64,000 bases of DNA from CAYXAA01 sp964462985 (GCA_964462985.1 CAYXAA010000021.1:15316-79315), one strand, 5' to 3'. Shown: positions 45,283-53,873, numbered from the stretch's first letter. The notes: a model not told the origin generated them from the letters alone. Numbers and translations are program-made.

Positions 45283-45307
45283 AAGGGCGCGGTTGTCCCG
45301 CGCCCTT
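45283..45307 (-). terminator. Strong hairpin downstream of the 45-residue membrane protein gene
   Basis: A perfect 10-bp stem AAGGGCGCGG/CCGCGCCCTT with a 5-nt loop lies about 70 nt beyond the small gene on the minus strand and is followed there by TGCTGTTTCC. It is likely a terminator and supports transcription of the small gene. Confidence 0.65.
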
Positions 45308-45375
45308 GCCATCAGCTGGTTCTGTGCGGCCCGGCTGAGCGTCCGGCGGTCGTCAGAAGAACCGCCGGCAACGCC

Positions 45376-45513
45376 TCACTGGGCCACGACCGCGGCCGCC
45401 GTTTGCGCCGCGTCGGCCCCACCGAACACATAGACGAGCGCCAAAGCGCCTCCCAGAGCAAGCACGGTCCAGGCCGTGACACCCCAGCAGGACTTCCGTA
45501 CATCACCGTCCAT
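45376..45513 (-). CDS. Small single-span membrane protein, 45 residues
   Basis: A 45-codon frame starting MDGDVRKSCWGV, with one hydrophobic segment (about residues 11-31, TAWTVLALGGALALVYVFGG) and an Ala-rich tail ending VVAQ. GGAG sits 4 nt before the ATG and a strong hairpin follows the gene. The positive-inside pattern (Arg/Lys before the helix) suggests an N-in topology. I recognise no family. Confidence 0.6.
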   Translation of the reverse strand: MDGDVRKSCWGVTAWTVLALGGALALVYVFGGADAAQTAAAVVAQ

Positions 45514-45947
45514 GGAACTCCTTACCATTGACCTCGGCCTGCGCCACGAAAAAGGCGCACGGCCGCCTGCAAACGGGCCGGGTGATTAACGAGTTGGTAG
45601 GACTTTCGCAAGCGCGAAAACTTCGGGCCAGCGCCCCGCGTAATGCATAGCGGCGAAGTCCGCTGCCACGGCAAGGGCTTATCGCAGATCGCAGGGCCCA
45701 CAGCGCCTCCCGGGACATCGACCGAATGCCTTCGCCGGACGCCACCGGCGCCCGCTCGGGGCATTTGCTGACGACGGTTTCAACCGGGCAACCGCCGCGT
45801 AATGACACGCCGCGCTGCGGCGTGCGAATCTCTACTCCCTTGGAATCGAGCGTGTTTCAGCCGGTTTCTCCCGGCTGCGGTATGGTCTAGGCTCGAACCG
45901 CAAACGATCGCTCGGCCACCCGGCTGGCTGTCGCACGAGGCGCGCGC
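45514..45947. other. Intergenic region between the small membrane protein and DUF599 genes
   Basis: About 430 bp that separate divergent genes and so should hold two promoters. I see no clear promoter pair, operator or RNA. The left third is somewhat A+T-richer (about 45580-45615). No convincing coding sequence. Confidence 0.45.
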
Positions 45948-46709
45948 ATGACCGTTTTTTCCACCGCCGATATTCTGGCGCTCGGCTGGTTCGTCCTTGC
46001 CTGGCTCGGCTACAATGTCATCGTGGAAATGTCGCCGCTGCGGCGCAAGACGCTGTCCCATGCCATGGAGGCCTACCGGCGTGGCTGGATGGCGACGATG
46101 AGCCGCCGATCGGTGCGCATCATGGACGTCGGCATCGTCGGCGGCCTGCAGCAGGGAACGGCGTTCTTCGCCTCGACCTCGATGATTGCCATCGGCGGCG
46201 GCTTCGCCCTGCTCAACTCTACGGAGCGCATCCTCGCGATTGCCGAACACCTTGGAATGCAGCCCGGATCCGCCGTCGCGCTCTGGGAGGTCAAGGCGCT
46301 CGGGCTGATGCTGATCTTCGCCTATGCCTTCTTCAAGTTCGGCTGGGCGTACCGTCTGTTCAACTATTCCACCATCGTGATGGGCGCGACGCCGGAACAG
46401 GCGCAGGACACCGCAGCCTTTGCCGACGAAGTCGCCGCCAGGGCGGCCGAACTGATGGTGCTGGCCGGGCGCCACTTCAACCGCGGCCAGCGGGCCTTCT
46501 TCTTCTCGATCGGCTATCTTGGCTGGTTCGTCGACCCGCGAATCTTCGCGGCCACAACCCTGGCGACCCTGATCGTCCTGGTCCGGCGTCAGTTCTTCTC
46601 GAGGGCGAGGGCTCTCTGCGCTTCCGGCTTGTCCCAGCAACTCGTGCCGGCCGAGAAGACGGGCGGCACGAACACCGAGACAGGAGCGGCGAAGCCCTTG
46701 ACCTCGTAG
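45948..46709 (+). CDS. DUF599 family membrane protein
   Basis: A 253-residue protein of DUF599 with four membrane helices. Conserved parts are LAWLGYNVIVE near the first helix, RRGWMATMSRRSVRIMDVGIVGGLQQGTAFFAST after it, and FKFGWAYRLFNYSTIVMGA. The function is unknown. The last 40 codons overlap the 3-prime end of the convergent cyclase gene by 121 bp, so the hydrophilic tail (from about residue 214) may be dispensable. Confidence 0.87.
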   Translation: MTVFSTADILALGWFVLAWLGYNVIVEMSPLRRKTLSHAMEAYRRGWMATMSRRSVRIMDVGIVGGLQQGTAFFASTSMIAIGGGFALLNSTERILAIAEHLGMQPGSAVALWEVKALGLMLIFAYAFFKFGWAYRLFNYSTIVMGATPEQAQDTAAFADEVAARAAELMVLAGRHFNRGQRAFFFSIGYLGWFVDPRIFAATTLATLIVLVRRQFFSRARALCASGLSQQLVPAEKTGGTNTETGAAKPLTS

Positions 46710-47833
46710 TCGCCGCGATAGCCGGCGCGGCAGCCGATCATGTCGGCGATGGCGTCCGAGACGACAATGTTCTCGTCAAGATCGCGGGACAGGCCCGCCA
46801 GCCGCGATGCAAGGTTTACCGTCGGCCCGATCACCGTGAAATCGAGACGGGATTCGCCGCCAACATTGCCGAAGAAGACATCGCCGGCGTGAAGCGCAAT
46901 TCCTGCCCTGATCTTCGGCGTGTCCTCGCAGCAGCTCCGGTTGACATTGGCGATCTGCTCCACCGCCGCGCGGGCGGCAAAAAGGGCGCGTTGCGCGGCG
47001 CTGCGTGCGGTCTGTTCGCATTCATACGGGAACACCGCCATGACCTCGTCCCCGATGAACTTCAGGATCTCGCCGCCCTGCGATTCCACCGCCCGGGTCA
47101 GGGCGCCGAAGTACTGGTTGAGCAGCGTGACGAGATCCTGCGCCGGCAGGTCGTTCGACAGCGATGTGAAGCCGCGCAGGTCGGCAAAGCCGACCACGGC
47201 GGAGATCGTCTCGCCTTCGCCGCGCTTGATCGTGCCTTCGAGCACGCGCACACCGGCCCGGCGCCCGACATAGGTCTCAAGCAGCGTGCGCGACGTGCGC
47301 TTCAGCGTCTGCAGCTCGCAGAGCAGGCCGAGCGGCCGAACGATGGTCTCGAGCATAGCGATGTGCGCGCCGCTGAAGCCGCCCGGCATCTTGCTCGCGG
47401 CGGTTAGAACCTTGGTCGACCCGTCCGAGAACGGCATCGGGAGTGCGACGTAGTCGGTGTAGCCCTTGGGTCGCAGCTCGGAAATGATCTCGAATTCACC
47501 ATCGACCGGCTCCGGGCCGATCCGGACACGAACCTTCTCGCCGGTATCGCGCAGCACCTTGATCGGGCTGCGCTCGTATGACAGGTCGAGCTTGGGTGTC
47601 TCCACATAGCGGCGCAGGTCCATCTCGCCGTCGGAAGTCCACAGCACGCTTTCCGCCCGCACGTTGGGATGCAGGATCGGGATCCCCGTCGTCAGGCGAT
47701 CGACAGGAGCGCCAGCCAGCTTCAGCCGTTTGCCAAGCTCGCTGATCAGCGTCATCGTGTCTTCGATCCGGACAGCCGAGCCGTGCAGCCACTCGACGAC
47801 ATCCGCGGCGATCAGCGACGCATTGACAGTCAT
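46589..47833 (-). CDS. Class III adenylate/guanylate cyclase with N-terminal sensory region
   Basis: A 414-residue protein. Residues ~1-200 form a GAF-like or related sensory region (VDRLTTGIPILHPNVRAESVLW, KGYTDYVALPMPFSDGS). The cyclase homology domain (about 220-385) has the metal-binding GFADLRGFTSLS, LLNQYFGALT, GGEILKFIGDEVMAVFP and the transition-state DFTVIGPTVNLASRL segment. It should make cAMP or cGMP. The ATG at 47833 (MTVNASLIAADVVEWL) is chosen over the longer frame to 47986, which is Arg-rich and unlike the family. Confidence 0.9.
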   Translation of the reverse strand: MTVNASLIAADVVEWLHGSAVRIEDTMTLISELGKRLKLAGAPVDRLTTGIPILHPNVRAESVLWTSDGEMDLRRYVETPKLDLSYERSPIKVLRDTGEKVRVRIGPEPVDGEFEIISELRPKGYTDYVALPMPFSDGSTKVLTAASKMPGGFSGAHIAMLETIVRPLGLLCELQTLKRTSRTLLETYVGRRAGVRVLEGTIKRGEGETISAVVGFADLRGFTSLSNDLPAQDLVTLLNQYFGALTRAVESQGGEILKFIGDEVMAVFPYECEQTARSAAQRALFAARAAVEQIANVNRSCCEDTPKIRAGIALHAGDVFFGNVGGESRLDFTVIGPTVNLASRLAGLSRDLDENIVVSDAIADMIGCRAGYRGDYEVKGFAAPVSVFVPPVFSAGTSCWDKPEAQRALALEKN

Positions 47834-48021
47834 TGCGGGACACCTTCTGCCTCTTTGGCGCCCGCGGCCGCCTCGTCGGCGCTGCTCCACAGGGCGGTTC
47901 GGTCGGCGAGAGGACCGGAACGACGCTAAGATAGGGCAATCAGGCCGCCGCGATAAGAGGGCGAGGTGAAAACGGAACGCCCGCACGCGATGATTTTAGC
48001 GCCGGGGTTCGATCGAGGCGG

Positions 48022-48816
48022 CTAGGGTGCCGGGAACACCGCCGCACTGCGGCCCGTCAACCAATAGGCGAGAAGACCGATCCATTCGCGCACCCCCTGG
48101 TCCAGCCGGGTCAGCCCCTGCGATGCTGACGAGAACCACCGCCAGCGATCGTCGGTGCCGCTGGTCTCCCAATCGACAGGATAGGCCATGATGCCGGGCC
48201 AGCCGGCCTTGCGGAAGGTACCGATCGCTCGCGGCATATGAGCGGCCGACGTCACCAGCAGCCACGTCTCCCCCGGCTGCGGCGCTGCCATCTCCCGCGA
48301 ATACACAGCATTCTGCCAGGTGTTGAGCGAACGCCCCTCGATCTCGATCCGCTCACGCTCCACGCCGAACTGGGTCAGGAGCGCAAGGGCATGATTGGCC
48401 TCGCTCGGCTCGTTGCGGAAGGCGGACGATCCGCCTGAATAGACGATCCGCGCCCGCGGATAGGCCGCCGCCAATCCCGGCAGCGCCATCAGCCGCTCGC
48501 CGGCCCTGTCGACGCCAGGGAGCCCGCGCCCGGCGCTGACCAGCGTGTCGATCGCCCCGCCGAGAACGACGATGCCGTCAACCCGCTCCGGCATCGGCTG
48601 CGGCGTGGCAAACCGCTGTTCCAGTGGCAGGATCACCCAGTTCGCCAGCGGCGACAGCCCGCCGACCACAAGGCCCATCGTTCCCAGGACGATCAACACC
48701 GCAGCCGAACGGCGGCGCCGGAACAGCCAGAGCAGCAGTCCCGCAACCAGCAGCAGGATCAGAAAATTGGACGGGCGCAGGACGAAGAATGCGGCCTTCG
48801 ACAGATAGAAGAACAT
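48022..48816 (-). CDS. YdcF/ElyC/SanA family (DUF218) membrane protein
   Basis: A 264-residue protein with two N-terminal membrane helices (about 14-31 and 38-60) followed by a DUF218 domain: DGIVVLGGAID, ARIVYSGGSS, IEIEGRSLNTWQNAVYS and LLVTSAAHMPRAIGTFRKAG. E. coli ElyC affects peptidoglycan or envelope biogenesis at low temperature, but the biochemical activity of the family is unclear. The gene lies 30 nt upstream of no partner on its strand other than the aldo/keto reductase gene, which precedes it. Confidence 0.9.
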   Translation of the reverse strand: MFFYLSKAAFFVLRPSNFLILLLVAGLLLWLFRRRRSAAVLIVLGTMGLVVGGLSPLANWVILPLEQRFATPQPMPERVDGIVVLGGAIDTLVSAGRGLPGVDRAGERLMALPGLAAAYPRARIVYSGGSSAFRNEPSEANHALALLTQFGVERERIEIEGRSLNTWQNAVYSREMAAPQPGETWLLVTSAAHMPRAIGTFRKAGWPGIMAYPVDWETSGTDDRWRWFSSASQGLTRLDQGVREWIGLLAYWLTGRSAAVFPAP

Positions 48817-48846
48817 TGACGCCCCCGCCCCTTGCGATTGCCGCGG

Positions 48847-49674
48847 CTATTCCTCGTCCCACTCTGGCGCCCAGCTCGTCCTCACTCTCCGCCCGGCCGG
48901 CGAACCGATCGCGCTGATTGTGGCCATTTCGTCTTCCGTCAGCTCGAAGTCGAAGATCGCCGCATTCTCCTTGAGCCGCTCCGGCTTCGATGTGTTCGGG
49001 ATCGCAATCACCCGATCCTGCTGGATGAGCCAGCGCAGCGCCACCTGGACTTCGGTCCGTCCATGCCGGCGGGCAATGTCCTGGAGCTCTGGCCGCTCGC
49101 GCACCGTACCCTTCGCGATCGGGGCATAGGCGATCAGCGCCATATCGTGGGCCTCACAGGCCGCCAGCACCCGCTTCTGCGACAGCATGGGATGGTACTC
49201 GACCTCGTTGGCGACCAGGGTTCCCTCGGCAAGGTCCTGAGCCTGCTCGACCAGCGCTGCAGGAAAGTTGGAGACACCGATCGCCCGTGTCCAGCCGCGG
49301 TTTCGCGCCTCCACCAGTCCGGCGACCTGCTCGGCGAGCGGCACTTTCGGGTTGGGCCAGTGGATCAGGAACAGGTCAACGTAATCGGTGCCGAGCCGAT
49401 CGAGGCTCTCCTCGAGCGAGCGCAGCATGTCCTCCGGATCGAGCCGGTCGTACCACACCTTGGTGGTGACGAAGATCTCACCGCGCGGCACATCGGCGGC
49501 CCGGATCGCGGCCCCGACATCGCGCTCGTTGTCGTAGCGCGCCGCAGTATCGATGTGGCGCCAGCCGGTTTCAAGCGCGGCGCGCACGACCGACCGGCAG
49601 GTCTCCCCCGTAAGCGGCCAGGTGCCGAGGCCGAGAGCGGGAATGGCGGCGCCTTTGACGACGACAGTGTGCAT
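48847..49674 (-). CDS. Aldo/keto reductase
   Basis: A 275-residue TIM-barrel reductase with the catalytic tetrad Asp42 (IDTAARYDNE), Tyr47, Lys72 (TTKVW) and His105 (LIHWPNP). IGVSNFPAALVEQA and the NADPH-binding IPNTSKPERLKENAAIFDFELT block complete the family pattern. It resembles 2,5-diketo-gluconate reductase-like AKR5 proteins; the physiological aldehyde or ketone is unknown. It is followed 30 nt later on the same strand by the YdcF-family gene. Confidence 0.93.
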   Translation of the reverse strand: MHTVVVKGAAIPALGLGTWPLTGETCRSVVRAALETGWRHIDTAARYDNERDVGAAIRAADVPRGEIFVTTKVWYDRLDPEDMLRSLEESLDRLGTDYVDLFLIHWPNPKVPLAEQVAGLVEARNRGWTRAIGVSNFPAALVEQAQDLAEGTLVANEVEYHPMLSQKRVLAACEAHDMALIAYAPIAKGTVRERPELQDIARRHGRTEVQVALRWLIQQDRVIAIPNTSKPERLKENAAIFDFELTEDEMATISAIGSPAGRRVRTSWAPEWDEE

Positions 49675-49789
49675 GGCGTGGATCTTCTCCGTGAGAAATC
49701 GTGAGGCGTTTTCCTGTGACCGCGGTCACAGACGGTGGCAGCCGGAAGGTTCAGTCTGCGTGGTGGTGGGAACGGAGAGCAAGAAACAC

Positions 49790-50164
49790 ATGGTTACGAC
49801 CTTGTATCTACAGCTCGGCGGTCGTCCCGCAATGGAGGCCGCCGTCGATGAACTCGGCAAGCGGCTGCGCCGGGATCCGCTGTTCGGGCCGAAGGGAAGC
49901 GATGCGCTGCCCTGCCCGCGCGAACGCCTCGTCGAGTTCCTCACCTACATCTTCGCCGGATCGCCCTGCTACGACGGCGGCCCGGTCTGGGAACGCTACG
50001 CTGGCCAGCCCGGCTTCGAAGCGCGCTACCGGCGCTTCGTCGATCACCTCGTCGCCGCACTGGTCGAACCGAGCGGCTCGGTGTGCCTTGCCCTGGAAAT
50101 CCGCGACGTGATGGAGCGGGTCGGCGATCACGTCGCCCGTCACAGCGAGCAGGTCGAGGCTTGA
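49790..50164 (+). CDS. Group I-like truncated globin lacking the proximal histidine
   Basis: A 124-residue protein whose start (YLQLGGRPAMEAAVDELGKRL) matches group I truncated haemoglobins and whose VEFLTYIFAGSPCYDGGPV corresponds to the E-helix and following turn. Where the family has the haem-ligating His in the F helix (VH-x-G pattern), this protein has Tyr70 (WERYAGQPG), and the B10 tyrosine position is also not Tyr. The remaining His are at 86, 114 and 118. It may bind haem differently or not at all. It is divergent from the aldo/keto reductase gene. Confidence 0.8.
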   Translation: MVTTLYLQLGGRPAMEAAVDELGKRLRRDPLFGPKGSDALPCPRERLVEFLTYIFAGSPCYDGGPVWERYAGQPGFEARYRRFVDHLVAALVEPSGSVCLALEIRDVMERVGDHVARHSEQVEA

Positions 50165-50408
50165 GACGGTCGGTCTGGCGGCCGACCGGCCCCGCCCGGC
50201 CCTGCTCCCCGGACGTCATCGGGAGTTCGGGGATCGCGTCCCTCATCCGCCTCGACGGCGTTGCCGGGAAACACGGCCACCGTTGAGCCGCACAGACTGA
50301 GTCTGCCTGAGTCTGCGGCGCGATGAATTGAATCTCCGCCGGGCGGCGGCGACAACAGCGGAGGTGGACGGCCGGAGGGACCCAAAGGGACTCCTGCCGG
50401 CCACGGCC
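50165..50408. other. Convergent intergenic region with a tandem 10-bp repeat
   Basis: This 244-bp region between convergent globin and clpP-like genes contains two adjacent perfect copies of CTGAGTCTGC (50297-50316) and three GANTC sites (50299, 50309, 50330) within 36 bp. No gene or obvious terminator was seen. Confidence 0.5.
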
Positions 50409-51026
50409 TCAGTCCAGATCGGCCACGCTCGCCGCGATCTTGCCGACGAGGCCGTACTCGATCGCTTCGTCCGGGCCCATCCAGTAGTCGCGGTCGGTGT
50501 CCTTGGCGACGCGCTCGATCGGCTGGCCTGTGGCCTCGGCGAAGATCTTGTTGAGCCGGTCGCGCATCTTGAGGATCTCGCGCGCCTGGATCTCGATGTC
50601 GGTTGCCTGACCGCCGGCACCGCCCGACGGCTGGTGCAGCAGGAAGCGGGTGTTCGGGGTGCAGTAGCGCCGCTCTTTCGGCACCGAGACATAGATCAGC
50701 GCACCCGCGCTCGCCACCCAGCCGGTGCCGAGCATACGCACTTCCGGCCCGATGAAGCGGATGGTGTCATGAATCATGTCGCCCGATTCCACGTGACCGC
50801 CGGGTGAGGAAACGATCACCGTGATCGGATCGCTCGAGACCTGGGCCAGCGCCAGCAGCCGCGAGCAGACGTCGCGCGCCAGTTCCTGCGTGATCGGGCC
50901 AGTGATGAGCACCGTGCGCGCTTCGAACAGGTGCTTGTCAACCTGGATCGACTGCGGCGTCTTGGTCTTCTCCTCCTCGTCCTCGTCGTCGAGGCGGTTC
51001 GGAACGTGCTTGTAGCTGTTCGTCAT
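50409..51026 (-). CDS. ClpP-like serine protease subunit (second-type ClpP)
   Basis: A 205-residue ClpP-fold protein with the full triad: Ser106 (GWVASAGALIY), His131 (FLLHQPSGG) and Asp180 (DTDRDYWM). It differs from housekeeping ClpP by an acidic/charged N-terminus (RLDDEDEEEKTKT) in place of the short ClpP N-loop, and by Ala rather than Met after the catalytic Ser. This is the ClpP paralogue found in many Rhizobiales; its partner ATPase is not established. The ATG at 51026 begins MTNSYKHVP. A Shine-Dalgarno AAGGAG lies rather far (12 nt) upstream. Confidence 0.9.
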   Translation of the reverse strand: MTNSYKHVPNRLDDEDEEEKTKTPQSIQVDKHLFEARTVLITGPITQELARDVCSRLLALAQVSSDPITVIVSSPGGHVESGDMIHDTIRFIGPEVRMLGTGWVASAGALIYVSVPKERRYCTPNTRFLLHQPSGGAGGQATDIEIQAREILKMRDRLNKIFAEATGQPIERVAKDTDRDYWMGPDEAIEYGLVGKIAASVADLD

Positions 51027-51171
51027 GCGCAAGATCTGCTCCTTCAGGAACGGCACGCCGCACGCGGCGGCTCCGGTCATGGTCCCATACTTATGCGATG
51101 GTGCCGCCCGCCGCAAAGATGATCTTCGCCACGACGGCCCGTGCACGCTCGCCACGCGCCACCGCGGCCGC

Positions 51172-51966
51172 TCAAGCCCGGTCGCGGCGAATGTGCGACA
51201 GGACAGCAATTAGGAAGAAAGGCAGCGACGGCCACTGAAACCAGAGGTGGCCGGGGCTCGTCAGTATGTTGATGACGAAAAAGAACCCGATCATGACGAC
51301 CGCGGTCCGCACCATCTTGGACTGACGATGGAACCAGTCGAGGAACTGGCCGATCGGACGGCTGCGGCCCATCCCGCGCATCGGAGCGATTGCTGCCCGC
51401 TCGCCGAGCATCGCCGGCTCGGGCTCGGGCTCGGGTGCGTTGTCGCCCCCGACTCGAATCCGGAAGCTCTCGACGGGCTCGGACAGGTTCTTGACGCGCT
51501 GAAGCCCGAGCGGCTGGAACCCGACCGCAAGCTTGCTGCGAACCTGGTCGTAGACGGATGCCGAGATCACGATTCCGCCCGGCTCGGCCACCTCCTGCAG
51601 CCGCGCGGCGACGTTGACGCCATCGCCATAGATGTCGTCGCCTTCGACCATGACATCGCCGAGATTGAGTCCGATGCGGAACTTCATGCGCTCCTCGCCG
51701 GGCACCTCGGCATTGCGATGTGACAGCTCGTTCTGGATTTCGACGGCACAGCGCACGGCTTCGATGACGCTGGCGAACTCGATGATGATCGCGTCGCCCC
51801 AAGTGTTGACGATGCGCCCGTCGTGGCGCTCGACCAACCCCCCGATCGCCTCGCGGTAGAGCTTCAACCGGCCGAGCGTGCCGTCCTCGTCGGCTTCCAT
51901 GAGCCGCGAGTAATGCGCAACATCGGCGCAAAGGATGGCGGCCAGCCGGCGCTTGGCCCGTGTCAT
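51172..51966 (-). CDS. Class III adenylate cyclase with C-terminal two-helix membrane anchor
   Basis: A 264-residue protein: a cyclase homology domain at residues ~8-175 (RRLAAILCADVAHYSRLMEADEDGT, GRIVNTWGDAIIIEFAS, YGDGVNVAARLQEVAEPGGI), an acidic EPEPEPEP linker near 193, then two hydrophobic helices resembling the 2TM domain (PF13239-like) at about 220-258. This arrangement is common for rhizobial cyclases but with the membrane part at the C-terminus and no TPR repeats. It should synthesise cAMP. The ATG at 51966 with AGGGGAAA upstream is preferred over 52023. Confidence 0.9.
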   Translation of the reverse strand: MTRAKRRLAAILCADVAHYSRLMEADEDGTLGRLKLYREAIGGLVERHDGRIVNTWGDAIIIEFASVIEAVRCAVEIQNELSHRNAEVPGEERMKFRIGLNLGDVMVEGDDIYGDGVNVAARLQEVAEPGGIVISASVYDQVRSKLAVGFQPLGLQRVKNLSEPVESFRIRVGGDNAPEPEPEPAMLGERAAIAPMRGMGRSRPIGQFLDWFHRQSKMVRTAVVMIGFFFVINILTSPGHLWFQWPSLPFFLIAVLSHIRRDRA

Positions 51967-52181
51967 GACGATTTCCCCTGATGGCGTCGCCTTAGGAGTG
52001 GGGATGCTCTCCCCCAAGTTCAAGCGGACACGTCACACTCGCACACGCCGACGCGCGCCTCAACGCCATCACGAAAAACTCACAGGCCGGCCGTCCGCTG
52101 ACCGCATCGACACCCGAACGGTGTTGCAGGCCTCCGCCGACTGCCCCTCGACGCCAGCAACCCGATGGCGGGCGACCGCCC

Positions 52182-53354
52182 TCACGCCGTCTTGTTGAAG
52201 ATCTCACGCCCGATCAGCATGCGCCGGATCTCGCTGGTGCCGGCGCCGATCTCGTAGAGCTTGGCGTCGCGCAGCAGCCGGCCGGTCGGGTACTCGTTGA
52301 TGTAGCCGTTGCCGCCGAGCAGCTGAATGGCGTCGAGCGCGATCCGGGTGGCGTTCTCGGCAGCATAGAGAATCGCGCCGGCGGCATCTTCTCGCGTGGT
52401 CTCGCCGCGGTCGCAGGCCTGGGCCACGGCATAGACATAGGCCCGGCTGGCATTCATCGTCACATACATGTCGGCGATCTTGCCCTGCACGAGCTGGAAC
52501 GTGCCGATCGGCTCGCCGAACTGCCGCCGCTCGTGGATGTAGGGGATCACCACGTCCATCGCCGCCTGCATGATGCCGATCGCTCCCGCCGCCAGCACTG
52601 CGCGCTCATAATCGAGGCCGGACATCAGCACGTTGACGCCCTTGCCGACATCGCCAAGCACGTTCTCCTCCGGCACCTCGCAGTCCTCGAACACCAGCTC
52701 GCCGGTTTCAGAACCACGCATGCCGAGCTTGTCGAGCTTCTGGGCCACGGAAAAGCCGGCGAAGCCCTTCTCGATCAGGAAAGCGGTGATGCCGCGCGAG
52801 CCGGCATCGGGATCGGTCTTGGCATAGACGATCAGCGTGTCAGCCTGCGGACCGTTGGTGATCCACATCTTGGTGCCGTTGAGGACGTAGCGGTCGCCTT
52901 TCCTGTCGGCGCGCAGCCGCATTGACACCACGTCGGAGCCTGCGCCCGGCTCGGACATCGCCAGCGCACCCAGATGTTCGCCGGAGATCAGCTTGCCAAG
53001 GTAGCGGGTCTTCTGGTCGTCATTGCCCCAGCGCCTGAGCTGATTGACGCACAGGTTGGAATGGGCGCCGTAGCTGAGGCCGATCGAGGCCGAGGCGCGG
53101 CTCACCTCCTCCATGGCCACGCAATGCTCGAGATAGCCGAGCCCGGATCCGCCCCACTCTTCCTCGACGGTGATGCCGTGAAGGCCGAGCTCACCCATCT
53201 CCGGCCACAGCTCGCGCGGAAACCAGTCCTCGCGATCGATGCGATCGGCGAGCGGCGCGATTCGGTCCTGGGCGAAGGAGCGCACGCTGTCGCGAAGCAT
53301 GTCGGCGGTCTCGCCGAGGTTGAAGTTGAAGCTCGGGAAATCGTTGCGGATCAT
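52182..53354 (-). CDS. liuA: Isovaleryl-CoA dehydrogenase
   Basis: A 390-residue acyl-CoA dehydrogenase that matches isovaleryl-CoA dehydrogenase throughout. It carries GLSYGAHSNLCVNQLRRWG, the FAD-binding AMSEPGAGSDVVSM and WITNGPQADTLIVYAKTD, and the catalytic Glu in the IVD-specific helix position (LMSGLDYERAVLAAG), plus QLLGGNGYINEYPTGRLLRDAKLYEIGAGTSE split over the C-terminus. It oxidises isovaleryl-CoA to 3-methylcrotonyl-CoA, the substrate of the MccAB enzyme encoded 9 kb away. It is the last gene of the liuR cluster. Confidence 0.94.
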   Translation of the reverse strand: MIRNDFPSFNFNLGETADMLRDSVRSFAQDRIAPLADRIDREDWFPRELWPEMGELGLHGITVEEEWGGSGLGYLEHCVAMEEVSRASASIGLSYGAHSNLCVNQLRRWGNDDQKTRYLGKLISGEHLGALAMSEPGAGSDVVSMRLRADRKGDRYVLNGTKMWITNGPQADTLIVYAKTDPDAGSRGITAFLIEKGFAGFSVAQKLDKLGMRGSETGELVFEDCEVPEENVLGDVGKGVNVLMSGLDYERAVLAAGAIGIMQAAMDVVIPYIHERRQFGEPIGTFQLVQGKIADMYVTMNASRAYVYAVAQACDRGETTREDAAGAILYAAENATRIALDAIQLLGGNGYINEYPTGRLLRDAKLYEIGAGTSEIRRMLIGREIFNKTA

Positions 53355-53390
53355 GGTTGCCTCCGTGCCCCGGCTCGTTGGCGGAGCCGT

Positions 53391-53840
53391 TCAGCGGGTG
53401 TATTTGATGAAGGGGGTCACCTTGCCGATGCGGTCGTAGAGCCGCCGGGCCGTGGCGTTGAATTCCTGCGTCAGCCAGTAGACCGAGCTGGCGCCCTGCG
53501 CATCGGCGGCCGCATAGACCGCCTCGATCAGGGCCCGGCCGACGCCGAGGCCACGCACCGACGGATCGGCATAAAGGTCCTGCAGGTAGCAGTAGGGTCC
53601 AATGGTCCAGCACGAGCGGTGAAAGATGTAATGGACGATGCCGACCAGCCGGCCCGACCCGTCGACGGCGCAGAAGCCGTGCGGGTCCTCCCCTGCAGTC
53701 ATCAGCCGCTCCCAGGTCGTATCATAGACTTCGGCCGGCCTTTCGGTTTCGTAGAATGCCAGGTAGGCCCGCCACAGCGCCGTCCATTCCTCGCGGTCCG
53801 TCGGTTCGAGGGGACGGATGGTCACGGCAGCTTCGGTCAT
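53391..53840 (-). CDS. GNAT family N-acetyltransferase
   Basis: A 149-residue GNAT protein: EWTALWRAYLAFY in the N-terminal helices, LQDLYADPSVRGLGVGRALIEAV with the acetyl-CoA-binding RGxGxG pattern, and a C-terminal VYWLTQEFNATARRLYDRIGK. The substrate is unknown. It lies between the thioesterase and isovaleryl-CoA dehydrogenase genes on the same strand, so it is part of the liuR transcript. The ATG at 53840 is preferred over 53864. Confidence 0.92.
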   Translation of the reverse strand: MTEAAVTIRPLEPTDREEWTALWRAYLAFYETERPAEVYDTTWERLMTAGEDPHGFCAVDGSGRLVGIVHYIFHRSCWTIGPYCYLQDLYADPSVRGLGVGRALIEAVYAAADAQGASSVYWLTQEFNATARRLYDRIGKVTPFIKYTR

Positions 53841-53873
53841 GTGAGGTCTCCAGCAAAATGGCACGGCGGCAGA

